A DNA stretch of 64,000 nt, taken from NCBI GenBank assembly GCA_907164885.2, contig OU015501.1, forward strand, positions 65,162,308 through 65,226,307, in the 5' to 3' direction. Shown here piece by piece: positions 48,787-60,138 of the stretch (position 1 is the stretch's first letter; each line of letters opens with the position of its first letter). Below the pieces are notes generated by a model, which was not told the DNA's origin, did no database searches, and was given only the letters and a program-made list of their open reading frames with translations. The position numbers and the translations under genes were made by a program. Origin of the DNA: Dolomedes plantarius. Taxonomy: Eukaryota; Arthropoda; Arachnida; Araneae; Dolomedidae.

Positions 48787-50763
48787 GAAAATTCCGATAA
48801 TGTCGTAAACCTCTGTGTATTACATTGTAACTCCCATATTCCTAAGAAATTCCGTTTCCCCAAACATATTATTCATCAATAAGGCAAGCTATTCAATAAT
48901 GTCGAGCTAATATTAATGGAACGAGTCTTAGATATTATTCTCGATAATGACATTCTATAATATGCGTAGTCCAGACATTACACTTAGCTATTTAGATTAT
49001 TAACTTGAATGACATGCCGATAGTAACAAGTTATATGTGTTCAGAATACATAATCATTTTTTTCTCATCTTCTTATTTCGCAGGGCAATCCATAAGTAAC
49101 TTTAAGACATTAGCTTAATTGTCTAGAAAAGGGTAATCATGAATCCTTATGAAAGAATATTAAGAATATTAATGTAGTAAATATGACATTTAGCTAGCTA
49201 TGCTTATAAATAAAGATGCAATACTTGCAGTTTTGGACACTTTTTGACAGAGTTACCAGGTCATTTCTATTACCAAATCATACAGGTATTTTCTTCTAAG
49301 TGATTTGTAGTGTGATCGGTCTAATAATAGAAATTTAGGTAACAAGCTTTTTCTAAAGGTAAAACAGCATCCTTTAAATTTTTAAGATAATCTGCTGAAT
49401 TAACGAATTATTCCACAAGAGCTATGGCTTAGAACAAAAATCAATGTGTTCGCTGTCACATGCTCGTGGGTATACTCCCCGTCGCATTACTCCTAAAAAT
49501 ACTTCGGTAGATTATTTCACGCGCATTCGCAGGTATCACGGACAAAAACCTCTTGATGGTTCATCTTCTTAGCATACTCGTTTGAAATTCGACTAGACAT
49601 CAATTCGATGCCGCATTGCAAAGTTATTGTTGAATGTTAGTAAACACTTCCTAAAGAATTGTTATCCACTTTATTCATTGTTTGCATTTTCTCAACTTTG
49701 TCTGAGAACATGCACAAAAAGGGTAATTTAACTTATATCGAGCGAAACTGGGACCCATTGTAGAATTTGGACTTAATTTTGGTGAAGCCAGCCACTGGTG
49801 TAACTAGCAGTTCAACACTTGTTGAGTTCTTTGCTGAAAAATAAACATCTGTTAGCGAGGACTCAAAAGACAGGAAATGCTGTAGTAAAAATGACTAGTT
49901 GCGCTGAGTCTAAAAATAACCAAACTTTTTGCACAACAGAATTTTAGACGAGTTCATCATTCGGCTGGTGGAAGAATCTACGTCTAAAACTGGAAAAGAG
50001 ATTTCTCTCGCCTAATCACTCTCCACTACCGTGGCTTCATCTGCCACTGATAATTTCTGTTTAATGTAAAACATTTCTTTTGCTAAACTAGTTTAGACAG
50101 GTGATTTTGCTTATTTTTGCACTGTCAGGTAATCGGTGTCTTGTAAACTGTTGCTGTCAGTTCTTAGGGATGTAACTCAATATGTGTTAGCTCCGCGGTT
50201 CTTCACCTTCTAGAAACAGGTCTATATTTCACGAAAAGGCGACGCTAAGTTAAGTGTCTCTTGGTAGTAATCGTTGGCGGTCTACCATTATCACAGCCAA
50301 GCTCTGTTGAGCCAATTATCTCAGAGTGTATGAAGAATGTTCTGACTGTAGACGCCTTCAAAGTCTACTTTTGAGTTATATGTCTCTAGAAGGTCTTACT
50401 AAGCGTTTGCAATCTAAACTTCAATTTTGCGAATTTTTCGAGTATTGAACAACGCAGTGACTGCACCAAGTTTTATACTGCCCTTTGTTTCATCATTGTC
50501 GATTATGCAAGGGAAAAGACAGCGATATTTGCATTTCCAGCGGAGCAACGTCTATTGAGAGGTGGGTGCCCGTAAATAAATTGCCTCGGCGTTTTGGGTA
50601 GCTTAATGTTTCCTGGTTTACATCTCGATGAGTATTATAAGGCGTGTACCGACTTCTATTGTAAACTGTAACTGAAGAAAAGTGTTTTTTTTTTAAATTA
50701 TCTTACCTTACAAAGACGACTTAGTCCCTTTTTTTTAATAATTTAAAACTGCAACATAAGCGG
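48787..50763. other. Unannotated stretch, partly less AT-rich
   Basis: The part from 49430 to 50650 is less AT-rich than average for the window. It could be old mobile DNA, but I read no protein motif on either strand and see no terminal repeats. Confidence 0.4.
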
Positions 50764-51295
50764 TAAGGTAAGTTGGTGTAACTGGGCTCTTAGGGTAACT
50801 GGGCCATCCTCTCCCAGATTTTTCCTTTACATATTAGGAGGAAACTCCACTCTTTGTGTTATTTTTTTCTGGTGTTCGCAACAATCTATCTTATAACATT
50901 GGTAATTGTTTTGAAAACTTATCTTTAAATGGGGGTAGACATTTTTTTCTTTTTCTAGATATACAGGCATTGGACTCAGTTACCCAGTCACTGTATTGTT
51001 GATTCTGTTGTTTCTTAAGAGAAATAGACCTGGGAGGGGGGGCCACTTACCCCATTTATCAGAGGAACTGGGCCAACCTGTATTTAAAAATATATACAAT
51101 ATTTATTTATAGTATATATATATATATAATAAAAATCAATATCATAGCTTAAACAGACTCCCCAAGACTTACTAAAATGCATGTAATACAAATATTTTTG
51201 AAAATTATACATGTAAGTATAATTTTAATGTGTTAAAAGTATAGTATTTAAAAAAAGCTGAAAATCCATGGCCCATTTACCGCAACTTACCTTAC
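50764..51295. mobile_element. Inverted-repeat element (MITE candidate), about 530 bp
   Basis: The left end reads TAAGGTAAGTTGGTGTAACTGGGC. In two parts: TAAGGTAAGTTG then GTAACTGGGC. The right end, reverse strand, reads TAAGGTAAGTTGCGGTAAATGGGC (TAAGGTAAGTTG then GGTAAATGGGC). Inside, the phrase AACTGGGCC recurs (about 50798 and 51066). It is non-coding, with a short TA run at 51114-51129. I could not decide on a target duplication, so the superfamily is open. Confidence 0.65.
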
Positions 51296-52862
51296 TCGTA
51301 TATTTAATGCCTTGAATAACAAAGCTAAAATTAAGATAAAATGAGAAGTTCGTTCATTTATAATCTCGATCAAATAAATTTTACTCTAATCTTGTTTATA
51401 AATTATTTTCCCCTTTTTTTCAAGTTTGCGGGGTTTTATAAATAACTGGGGTTGATTAAGTGTTGAGGCACGAAAGAAATCTTGAGCAATATAACCTGTT
51501 GATTTTTACAGAGAAAAGATAATACAAAAGATATTTGAATAATTTCAAAGAACTATGATTTTTCTTTTTGCTATGTTCTTACCTTTGATTTACCATATTC
51601 TCAAAGAAAAGGATTATCTTTTGGTTTTCATGAATTTACAGGCAAAAAAATTATTTTTTTATTGAGAGAAAATGTAATCAATATCTGGTTAACACAAAAT
51701 GGTAAGTTTCCATTCTCTATGATTTTTTATTTATTTAAAGGCTTCCATGCTACACAGGATCTTTAAAACACTCTTGCATAACAGAAAAGAGAATAACTCT
51801 CATCGTAAAATTGGGTACTTCGTTTAGCAAATCTTAAAGTAGTCTCATGGCAGTTCATGATTGCTATTATGAATCTATTCCCATTTTCAAAGATTCCACG
51901 GTCTGCTACTACTCAAGCATGAGCACTCATGCTTTTTGTATCATCCAGTTGCCAAAGGGATGGGACTTAAATAGCATTCTCCAATTGAATTTTGACATCA
52001 CGTGGCTACCAGAGCGTTGAAGGAAATAATTTATAAAGCATTTTGCTTATCTAGTTCATTTTTCTGAAGTCAGTGGCGGAAAAATTTAATACTACATATT
52101 CTTTTTCTTAGAACAGTGTATAAGGATTCAACCATAAACGCATATAACAAGCCAGTACCTGGATGTAATCAATTTATTCATAATTTGAACGTTACTTTAT
52201 ATATTATTTTTGATGTTAAATTTTTTCCTCATGTATAAACTCCATTTGATTTTTGTGAACCGTGTTCTCTGAATTTAAACAGCCATTAATTTATGGAAAA
52301 TCTGCTAGTACCAAGTTGTGCTAATTATTATTGAACTTTCTTTTCTTTTCGTGGTAGTGTAAGCGAAAAACAATTTTTGATTACATTTCTACAAGAAATC
52401 GATATTTAAAAATCTTTAGCATGTAATCACACGTGAAATTTATCTCCTGTAATTTATAGTTATTCATATTTTGTCCTTGGTTCAATCTGAGTCATTTTAG
52501 ATAATGTCTTCGACATTTTGTGTTACGCATAAACAATTTCTTTTGGAATAGATGTTGCATAACTATTTTTTCTCCAAATTTGCTCCATGTTGCTTATATT
52601 CTTGTATTGTGCATAAGTAGTTTTTATCCATACAGATTTAATATCTTTCAATATCCACTATTAATCTATTAAATAAAATAGAAAAATTGTTGAAGGAATT
52701 GGTCCGAAATTGTAAAATATTTTGTGTTGAACTTGTTGGAATAATTGGTATAACTCTTGATTATGCTCAATGGTCTCAACATATGGTTCATTATGCTCTT
52801 TGAGACGATGGGATTTTATGCTCTGAGGCCTGATGAACAACTATTCATACCGAATGCATTAC
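51296..52862. other. AT-rich stretch, nothing recognised
   Basis: No coding, RNA or bounded repeat feature was supported. Confidence 0.5.
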
Positions 52863-53035
52863 GTCGGACGAGGTCCGAATGGCTAGAGCGCTAGACGTTA
52901 AATCTAGAGGTCGTGGGTTCAAAATCAGGGGTAGGTGTAGACGTTCATAATTGGCTTTAAGCTGGATGGTTTACCCTCAATATTCAAAAGAGGTCCATAG
53001 TGCTCCCAACCAACCGAAACTAATAATTGCGCTTT
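52863..53035 (+). repeat. tRNA-like SINE
   Basis: The head has box A TGGCTAGAGCG at 52880-52890, an anticodon-like arm (CTAGA...TCTAG around CGTTAAA) and box B GGTTCAAAATC at 52916-52926. The arm resembles tRNA-Leu/Ser types. The 5' side GACGAGG has no pairing partner after box B, so this is not a functional tRNA. The SINE body appears to continue to about 53035; its exact end is unclear. Confidence 0.55.
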
Positions 53036-53302
53036 ATTTTAGACTTTCATCAACATTATTTAAAAATTTATTGTCATTCATGAGTGTGATATAACATCAT
53101 TTTCATATTTGTTTTTTAAGCATGTGTGGATAGTGATAAAAAAGAATTCGAGTAAAATATTTCACATGATATATTACTAGCTCCTCAAGTACTATACATT
53201 TACTTTCAGTGTTCAGTGTATAATGTATTTCAGAGACATACATTTACTTTTAGTGTTTAAAACTTGGTTTCATTTGCAACAGTTTGAGTAAGTGCACCCA
53301 CA

Positions 53303-53462
53303 TTAACCTTTAGCTTACATGGCCCATTTTTCCAATTCCCCCTTTAGATCGGAAATTTCATACCCCCTTTGTAAAAAAATGGCCATTAAGGGGGTTATAT
53401 ATATATATATATTTATTTATTCTTGGAGTATATGCTATTACACCCCGTAAGGTAAAGGTTAA
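53303..53462. mobile_element. piggyBac-type MITE, 152 bp
   Basis: TTAA at 53303-53306 and 53459-53462 flanks a 152-bp element (53307-53458). Its ends read CCTTTAGCTTACATGG and (reverse strand) CCTTTACCTTACGGGG, 13 of 16 identical. It has no coding capacity and contains a TA run near 53397-53411. TTAA targets suggest a piggyBac-type transposase moved it. Its termini differ from the 1,345-bp piggyBac element at 47.1 kb, so it belongs to another family. Confidence 0.75.
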
Positions 53463-54936
53463 ATAAAAAAAAAATATGCATTACAGCCTTGGATTTATTT
53501 CAGTTTAACTGCGGGTTAAACTTTGTGATACAAATGAAAGTATTCCTCCTTAGAAAATATTGTATGCACGAACATTTATTTAGAGGTAACACGAGATTGT
53601 TGCATCTCATGTCTAAAATAAGATGACTCCAAAATAAACATGGAAGAGGAAATAAACATAGCATTTTGTTTCTGATGACTAGCCATCCCGAAAATAAGGA
53701 ATATGACCAGCAGTTCTTTATGAAGTCAAAGAGGTTTTAAGCTTCAGTAAGCAGCTTCAGCAAATCTACAGTAAAAAACCTGGGTCATGCAGCTTCGAAA
53801 AATATATTTGAAGGCGGGTCGAGTTCCTCCTTATTCCACATAATTCGAGAATGATCGAGTAAATTTCAAGTAAAAACAATTCAAACTTAAATGAAGAATC
53901 CGAGGTGGGAGAACTTACAAATTACTTATTTATTTACAACTATTTACCAATAGAACTAAATTCAAGAGCAGCGAGTTGCTAATTATCAGGTGAGAGTCGA
54001 ATGTCCGAGTGACAAACTCTAGGACGTTACAAAGTTCCTTCTCTCGCGCGCAAAGCGCCCTCTATATGGGTGGGTCCAAACAATATTAAATAGTAGATTT
54101 TTATGTACTGATATTTGAAATTATGCCAGTGAATTTCAAAATAATCTGTGTACCTATCATATGACGGAAAGTTGAGACACAAATAAGGTATTAAAAATAC
54201 TATAAAACTTTTCGTCGAAACGAATATATTTAATCTTAATTTAGTTTTAATTTTGTTCATACAGCTTGAAATAATTAGTTATTCCGTTCTTTAATCTCTT
54301 GTAGAAAATTCTGATTTACATTGGCTATACTTAATTTATTAGGAAATAGGGGAAATTTTTAAAAATTTCAATGTGATAATCACTTTGCAGACATAATATT
54401 TTAAATTCTCTGTTTATAACTTCAAATAGCTTCAAAACCTTTTTCATGTAACTAGGAACAAATAGTGGTTTTCTTACTTTTGCTTTTACATTTTAATATA
54501 CGATCCTTCAATAAAGCCATAAATCACTTGTGTCAAAGTGCAGAGAAGAGTTTTAAGTCACCTTTAAACAACCAAAAAGACAATGCGGAGGAATGGCTCT
54601 CTCTTCCGGGGCCTTTAACATTTTCAAGATTAGATTTTGAGTCGATCCAGATGTTAAAGACTTGTGAAACACTCACATTTACTAGTTACAACTGTGATAT
54701 CTTTGTGCTCTCCGTAGTTAAGCTGTTCCAGAATAGTTTGAGGATTATGGGGATTTTCTCGTCCCCATTTACCCTTGAGCTAGAAACACGCTCTTTAACT
54801 TCGAAGTCCATCCCTTAAGATAAAAATCACTGCTTAAGATTAAACCAATTTATTGTTTTACGCACGAAATATATTTTGGCAATGTAAACTGTGCAGTTCT
54901 TTTTGATTGAATTTTATAAATGCTAAGATGTTACGC
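53463..54936. other. Unannotated stretch
   Basis: A 117-codon open frame (54465-54818, plus) overlaps a partly open frame on the other strand. Neither shows a known motif, a convincing start context or splice pattern, so I do not call a gene. Confidence 0.4.
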
Positions 54937-54950
54937 ACTCACACACACAC

Positions 54951-55004
<54 letters not shown>
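54937..55004. repeat. (CA)n(TA)n microsatellite
   Basis: A short CA run passes into about 50 bp of TA, directly adjoining the start of family Y copy 2. Confidence 0.95.
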
Positions 55005-55007
<3 letters not shown>

Positions 55008-55568
55008 ACAAAGTTGAAAGTGAAAAACCAGTATGAGCTCTAAACCAGTATGAGCTACTTGTAGCCAGGAACTAAAAACATGAAAAGATAAGTATTAAAT
55101 ATTATATATGTTTTAGACAACATCTCGTCATCAGCGGTGCCGATACTGTCTAAAAACCAATGGATTGTTTCTGATAAGTATGATCTAAACAATAAACATA
55201 CTTAGACACCGTACAATCCATTAGAAACAGAAGAATTGAATAACTAGTTACTTAATCAAATAACGCCAAGCCTGGCACTAGACAAAGGGGAAGTTAAGAA
55301 TAGGAAACCGCAAGAAGACTGACGTCACAAAACTTGCAACCATGGAGCAAATGGAAACACAGAAGCAGACTTACTAAGGAGACTGTGTTATAGAACAAAT
55401 AAACCTAAATTGAATTAGTTTTTTATTATGACTAAAAGTTATTTTTATTATTTATTATTTAATATTATCTTTACTTAAGAATTTAATTATTATTTATTAA
55501 TTTTAATTTTTAGTAGTTATTTACTCTTATTTATCTTATTAGTTTATATTACTAATTAATTGCAACAG

Positions 55569-55570
<2 letters not shown>
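55005..55570 (+). repeat. Family Y interspersed repeat, copy 2
   Basis: It matches 43150-43640 (GCTACTTGTAGCCAGGAAC, CGCCAAGCCTGGCACTAGAC, GACTGACGTCACAAAACTTG, tail ending TGCAACAGAA). TA microsatellites lie at both borders. It holds an extra section (about 55110-55235) with an inverted pair, AATGGATTGTTTCTGATAAG against the AATCCATTAGAAACAG region, and AGACAACATCTCGTCATCAG. Non-coding. Confidence 0.8.

Positions 55571-55612
<42 letters not shown>
55571..55612. repeat. (TA)n microsatellite
   Basis: A pure TA tract at the right border of family Y copy 2. Confidence 0.95.
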
Positions 55613-55616
<4 letters not shown>

Positions 55617-56700
55617 TTTCAGGATGGACATATAACTTTAAGGAGGGGAGCAAAAGGGCAAAACTTGGATACTCAACTTTGTTACCAATCATAGTTCTAA
55701 TATCTTATCACTTAACCTCGGGTACTCCAAATCGGTTTAGTTAGGGTTAAGATAATTACATTCTTTTAAAATGTAACAATTTTTTAAGGTAAGGGGAATA
55801 ACTTCTTAATACTTCATCATAGTCAATGATAGCAATTTTGGCAATATAGATATTATTTAAGTATAATATTTGCTGAGAAAAAGGAGTTAATAACAAAGTT
55901 TTTTAAAATTAAGAAATATTAATGAGCAAAACTTTAATTGATTTTTTAGGAAGTGTGCCTCTATCTGTGATGCTAGTATATATTTCAAACATCTCTAATT
56001 TTCACCGAAACACGTTTTTCATCTAATAAAATCAGAATATCGCCTCCATGGAAACTAGAAAAAAAGTACAATATCCGGTTTTGAATTGGTATATAAAATT
56101 TTATGACGCTTTAATGTTTAACGATGTGTACTTAACATCATAGAAATACGCCGAGCTATAAAAACCGTAAGTGATCCTAGAGTTTAAAAAAAAGAAAATA
56201 TTTTATTGGCTGATAAAAATATAAACTTAAAGAAAAGGTAAAAAAAAAGTAAAGATTTATCTAGTTGAGGTTTAATAATTATCCATTCTAATGGTTTACA
56301 TTCTAATTACAATCTTATCATAAAGTCATAAGGCAATACATTTTGTAATATTTGTCAAGATAAAAAAAAGAAGTCCATCGTTTGCTTAAAAGTCATTGCT
56401 GGAACAGATAAGGAAAGTAATATGTAGGTTGTTTAAACACTTAAGCTTTCTTTTTCTTTTGTAGCTGTTTTGGAAAAGGGAATTGAATTTATAAAATTTT
56501 AAACAGCAAAAATACGGGATTCTCTCGTTTCTCGAAGTTAACCATATTTGTGAAGAATAAACTATAAGATCGAAAAAAAATCAATTACTTCAGCATTGTA
56601 TGAGAAATTTTATCATTTTAAAACTAAGTTTCAAAATAGGTTTTGAAATTTTATTAAAAAATTATACAGCACAGTTACAAATTAGTTTTTAGTTGTAATA
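55613..56700. other. AT-rich stretch, nothing recognised
   Basis: No supported feature. Confidence 0.5.
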
Positions 56701-56796
56701 GTGCTGTAGAGTTAGTATTTAGTAATGTGACAGTACTGTAGAGTTAGTAAATAGAGATGTGACAGTACGGTAAAGTTAGTATTTAGTGATGTAACA
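56701..56796. repeat. 32-bp tandem repeat, three copies
   Basis: Units at 56701-56732, 56733-56764 and 56765-56796 follow the pattern GTACTGTAGAGTTAGTA...GATGTGACA, with a few substitutions each. A fourth unit starts (GTATTGCC) and stops. Confidence 0.9.
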
Positions 56797-58583
56797 GTAT
56801 TGCCACTATTGTTGATTGCCAACTTTTTAAATAATATTTGTTTAGAATACAAAATATAATCACATATGTAAACAGTAACAGTTTAAAATGAACATGATAA
56901 CTTTAAAACACTTTTTTTATTGAATAATTAATTCTTTAAACTAACATGCAAGGCATAACACAGTCGGCAGATAAGATAAGCAAAAAGTTTTTCAATTGAA
57001 ATTGTTTTTGAAGTGGAAGTGTACATAAAACATTATGCTTAAAAACAAGAGTATCCGGTTTCTTTCAAGCAAAAGAAAAAAAAATGTGCTCAGTGAATAA
57101 TGGCTTTTGGAATATTTAAATTTTGTAACTGGGTAAGCGTTTTGCGGGGGAGCAGATGAAAGGTGTAATTAATAACTTCTTTTTCTATGAAAAACAAGTA
57201 AAACCTCTGATGAAAATTTCAAATGAGGAAACTGCGCGCGTTCCGTTCATGCTCTGTAGGTCTGGGTCAAAATCACAAACTAAGTGGTTTATCATTCATG
57301 TAGGCAGGTGATGGCAATGTGTAAATACGAGGAAGAAAATGCAAGGGAACCGGTTTTCTAACTTCAATGGAATGAGATACCACTGCCGGATGTCATCTCT
57401 GTAAATGGTATTCTTTTCAAAATTCATTGAGTTCTAACTCAGTTTCATTAAACTTATAACAATAGAAGATAATTGAAAAGTATCCGTGAGAAAAATGGGG
57501 CTAAATGTGATTGAAACTTAGATAAATTTGGCTTAGGATTCTCTCCCTCACCTTTAAAGATTAATGCCCAGCAAAAAAGCAACCATGATTGCATTTATCT
57601 GTCGACTGAACTCTTAAATTCTTATCTTCTTATCTTTCTTTTGCCTTTTAATTATTTTTCATTCTAAGAGGTAAGAGGGTCAGTCTGGAATAAGGCCAGT
57701 TTTTAAAAGGATTAAATTTAAAAGCAGAAACTGGGGACAGAAATTGATTATGAAGATTTCATCTGCAAGCATCATGTTGTGATTTGTGTCAAGGGGAATT
57801 TTTGTTTATTTTCATTAGGTATTTCTAGGGTATTGAGATATTAAGATTTAGCTAAGACATCACAGATATGATCACTGGAAATTTTCTTTCAGGAGACAAT
57901 AATTAACCTTAATAATATCAGAAAGCATATAACTTAAAATAAATAAATAAATCAACATTATCAATAGCATGAAAAAGGGGAGTTAAATAAAATACTACTA
58001 AAGTTGAGAGTTTTAACAGATCTTTTCAACATGTTTACTAATTTTTCATGCCTATAATTTTTGGAGGAGTGAAATCTTATCAGAAAAATTTCAGCATGTA
58101 CTGATATGAAAATTATGTTACATAACCTATCACCTAATTAAGTTTTTGTACCCCTTAAAATAAGTTTTTAATTCATAGTTTTAAAACCTATCATTAAAAG
58201 TACAAACCTGTTATCAAATTTTCGTGTCTTAATGAAATAAAATTTTTCTTCCCGTTACATCAAGACATTATCCATATAATTTTGTGATGGAAAACTTAAC
58301 CTCTAGAAATATATGTCTTTATAGGAGATGAATCTAAAGAGCGTCTAAAAAACTCCTAAATGCTGAAATTGAACACTAGATTCCAACTGAGAATTATTCC
58401 ATAATTATTATCCATTTTATGTTTTAAGGATCATACAGACACATAAGTTGCATCGTTTGAACACCCTTGCGTGGCATTGTTTTCAAATATATATATATTT
58501 TTTAATAAAGCTATAGCAATTTGATGTGTTTGAAAATTACTCAGAAACTTTGTTTGCTCTTAGTCTTCTCTCTCTCTATCTCC
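56797..58583. other. AT-rich stretch, nothing recognised
   Basis: No supported feature. The section around 57230-57420 is slightly less AT-rich but unremarkable. Confidence 0.5.
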
Positions 58584-58629
58584 ATATATATATATATATA
58601 TATACATACACACACACACACACATACAC
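58584..58629. repeat. (TA)n(CA)n microsatellite
   Basis: A TA run followed by a CA run, preceded by a short TC run. Confidence 0.95.
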
Positions 58630-58725
58630 ACTTTGTAACTTCAGTAAAGCGGTCAATCATGGTTACGAAAAAAAGTGGTCGTTGAATAGAGGTGGCCGGG
58701 TAGAGAAATTAAATTTCACTGTACA

Positions 58726-58906
<181 letters not shown>

Positions 58907-58933
58907 ACATCTATGCATATATGTACATGCACA

Positions 58934-59070
58934 CAGGGCCGGCCCGAGGATTTTTGCGCTTGTGTGTGAAACCTGCGCCCCATTTCCAACCAATGTGCGC
59001 CTCACTTATCATTCTTTAAGCAGGCGCCTGTGTGCGCTACACACTTCGCACACGCCACCGGCCGGCCCTG
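58934..59070. mobile_element. hAT-type MITE, 137 bp
   Basis: The termini CAGGGCCGGCCCGAGG and (reverse strand) CAGGGCCGGCCGGTGG match at 14 of 16. The CAGGGCCGGCC start is common for animal hAT elements. The flanks CATGCACA and CATATACG agree at only 5 of 8, so the target duplication has decayed or the borders are slightly off. The interior is GC-rich and non-coding, in sharp contrast to the TA tract beside it. Confidence 0.75.
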
Positions 59071-59744
59071 CATATACGCATATATTTATATTCGTAAATA
59101 TATTTCGTAGTACGAAATTTAGAGTTGTTCAGTATTGTCATTGCTACCCAAGAAATCGTGGTGATCAATAATATATAAAATAAACATAGCTAATACAAAT
59201 ATATATAGTTCTTCTTATTCACTTATACGATTGCAGAACAGTAGCACAGAAATCCATCCTTATTTTAGCTTGTATATTGATCAAGCACAGAATTTTGATC
59301 TGTTTTGATCCCTTGTTATGGAGTTAAAACATGTATAAGTAAGTAACAAAATTTTTACTAACCAGGCTGTTGTTATGACAACCCTCTTCTGAATACTAAT
59401 ACTAATTAACTGTCTGGTCAATATTATTAACTGTCTGGTCAAATGCAGACAGAGAGTTAATTAGTAGAAGTGAAACTATGATATTATACAACGAATACTA
59501 GTGGAAAAATAAAATATGTATATACAATTTACATAAGAAATATTTAGTTTTAAATTTGAAATTGTTACGTTGAAAGGTAATAAAACTTTTTAAATTATAA
59601 AAAAATTTCATGCGTACAACTTTATGCGTTCTAATTACAGTAGATATCATTTAAAATTTAAAGGATTACTTAAGAGGCAAGATCATTGGACTATAAATTT
59701 CAATTTATTTGTAAACCAAATATGTGAAAAAAATTTACAGATAG
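59071..59744. other. AT-rich stretch with a short tandem repeat
   Basis: Contains ATTAACTGTCTGGTCAA twice in tandem near 59404-59442. Nothing else was recognised. Confidence 0.6.
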
Positions 59745-60138
59745 AGCTAAAACCATATATATGCTTATTTGGAAATAATCATGGGTAGTTTATTTAAATG
59801 GTTTAATTCTAACAGGATCCCTCTTACGCACAATGAATTTCTAGTAGCTATTCAATGAATCATTTAATTTGATAGCCTGTTTGAAGTAAGTAGCGAATAA
59901 TCTTGATTAAACATAGCTCAAATAACACTAACAATCTTAGTAGCTAAAACCATATATATGCTTATTTGGAAATAATTATGGGTAGTTTATTTAAATAGTT
60001 TAATTCTAACAGGATCCCTCTTACACACAATGAATTTCTAGTAGCTATTCAATGAATCATTTAATTTGATAGCCTGTTTGAAGTAAGTAGCGAATAATCT
60101 TGATTAAACATAGCTCAAATAACACTAACAATCTTAGT
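59745..60138. repeat. Two-copy tandem duplication, 197-bp unit
   Basis: Copies at 59745-59941 and 59942-60138 start AGCTAAAACCATATATATGC and are almost identical (visible differences: AATCATGGG/AATTATGGG, AATGGTTT/AATAGTTT, TACGCAC/TACACAC). This is a very recent duplication without coding content. Confidence 0.97.

Noticed and set aside
49430..50650. Possible retrotransposon or gene fragment in a less AT-rich block
   Set aside because: No protease, reverse transcriptase, integrase or other motif was readable on either strand, and no terminal repeats were seen.
52866..52935. Possible functional tRNA-Leu gene
   Set aside because: Box A, an anticodon-like arm and box B are present, but the 5' and 3' acceptor strands do not pair, and the loop does not give a normal anticodon; a SINE head fits better.
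54465..54818. 117-codon open frame, plus strand
   Set aside because: Begins with a hydrophobic Leu-rich run but lacks any family motif, and the opposite strand is also partly open. Without homology it could be chance.
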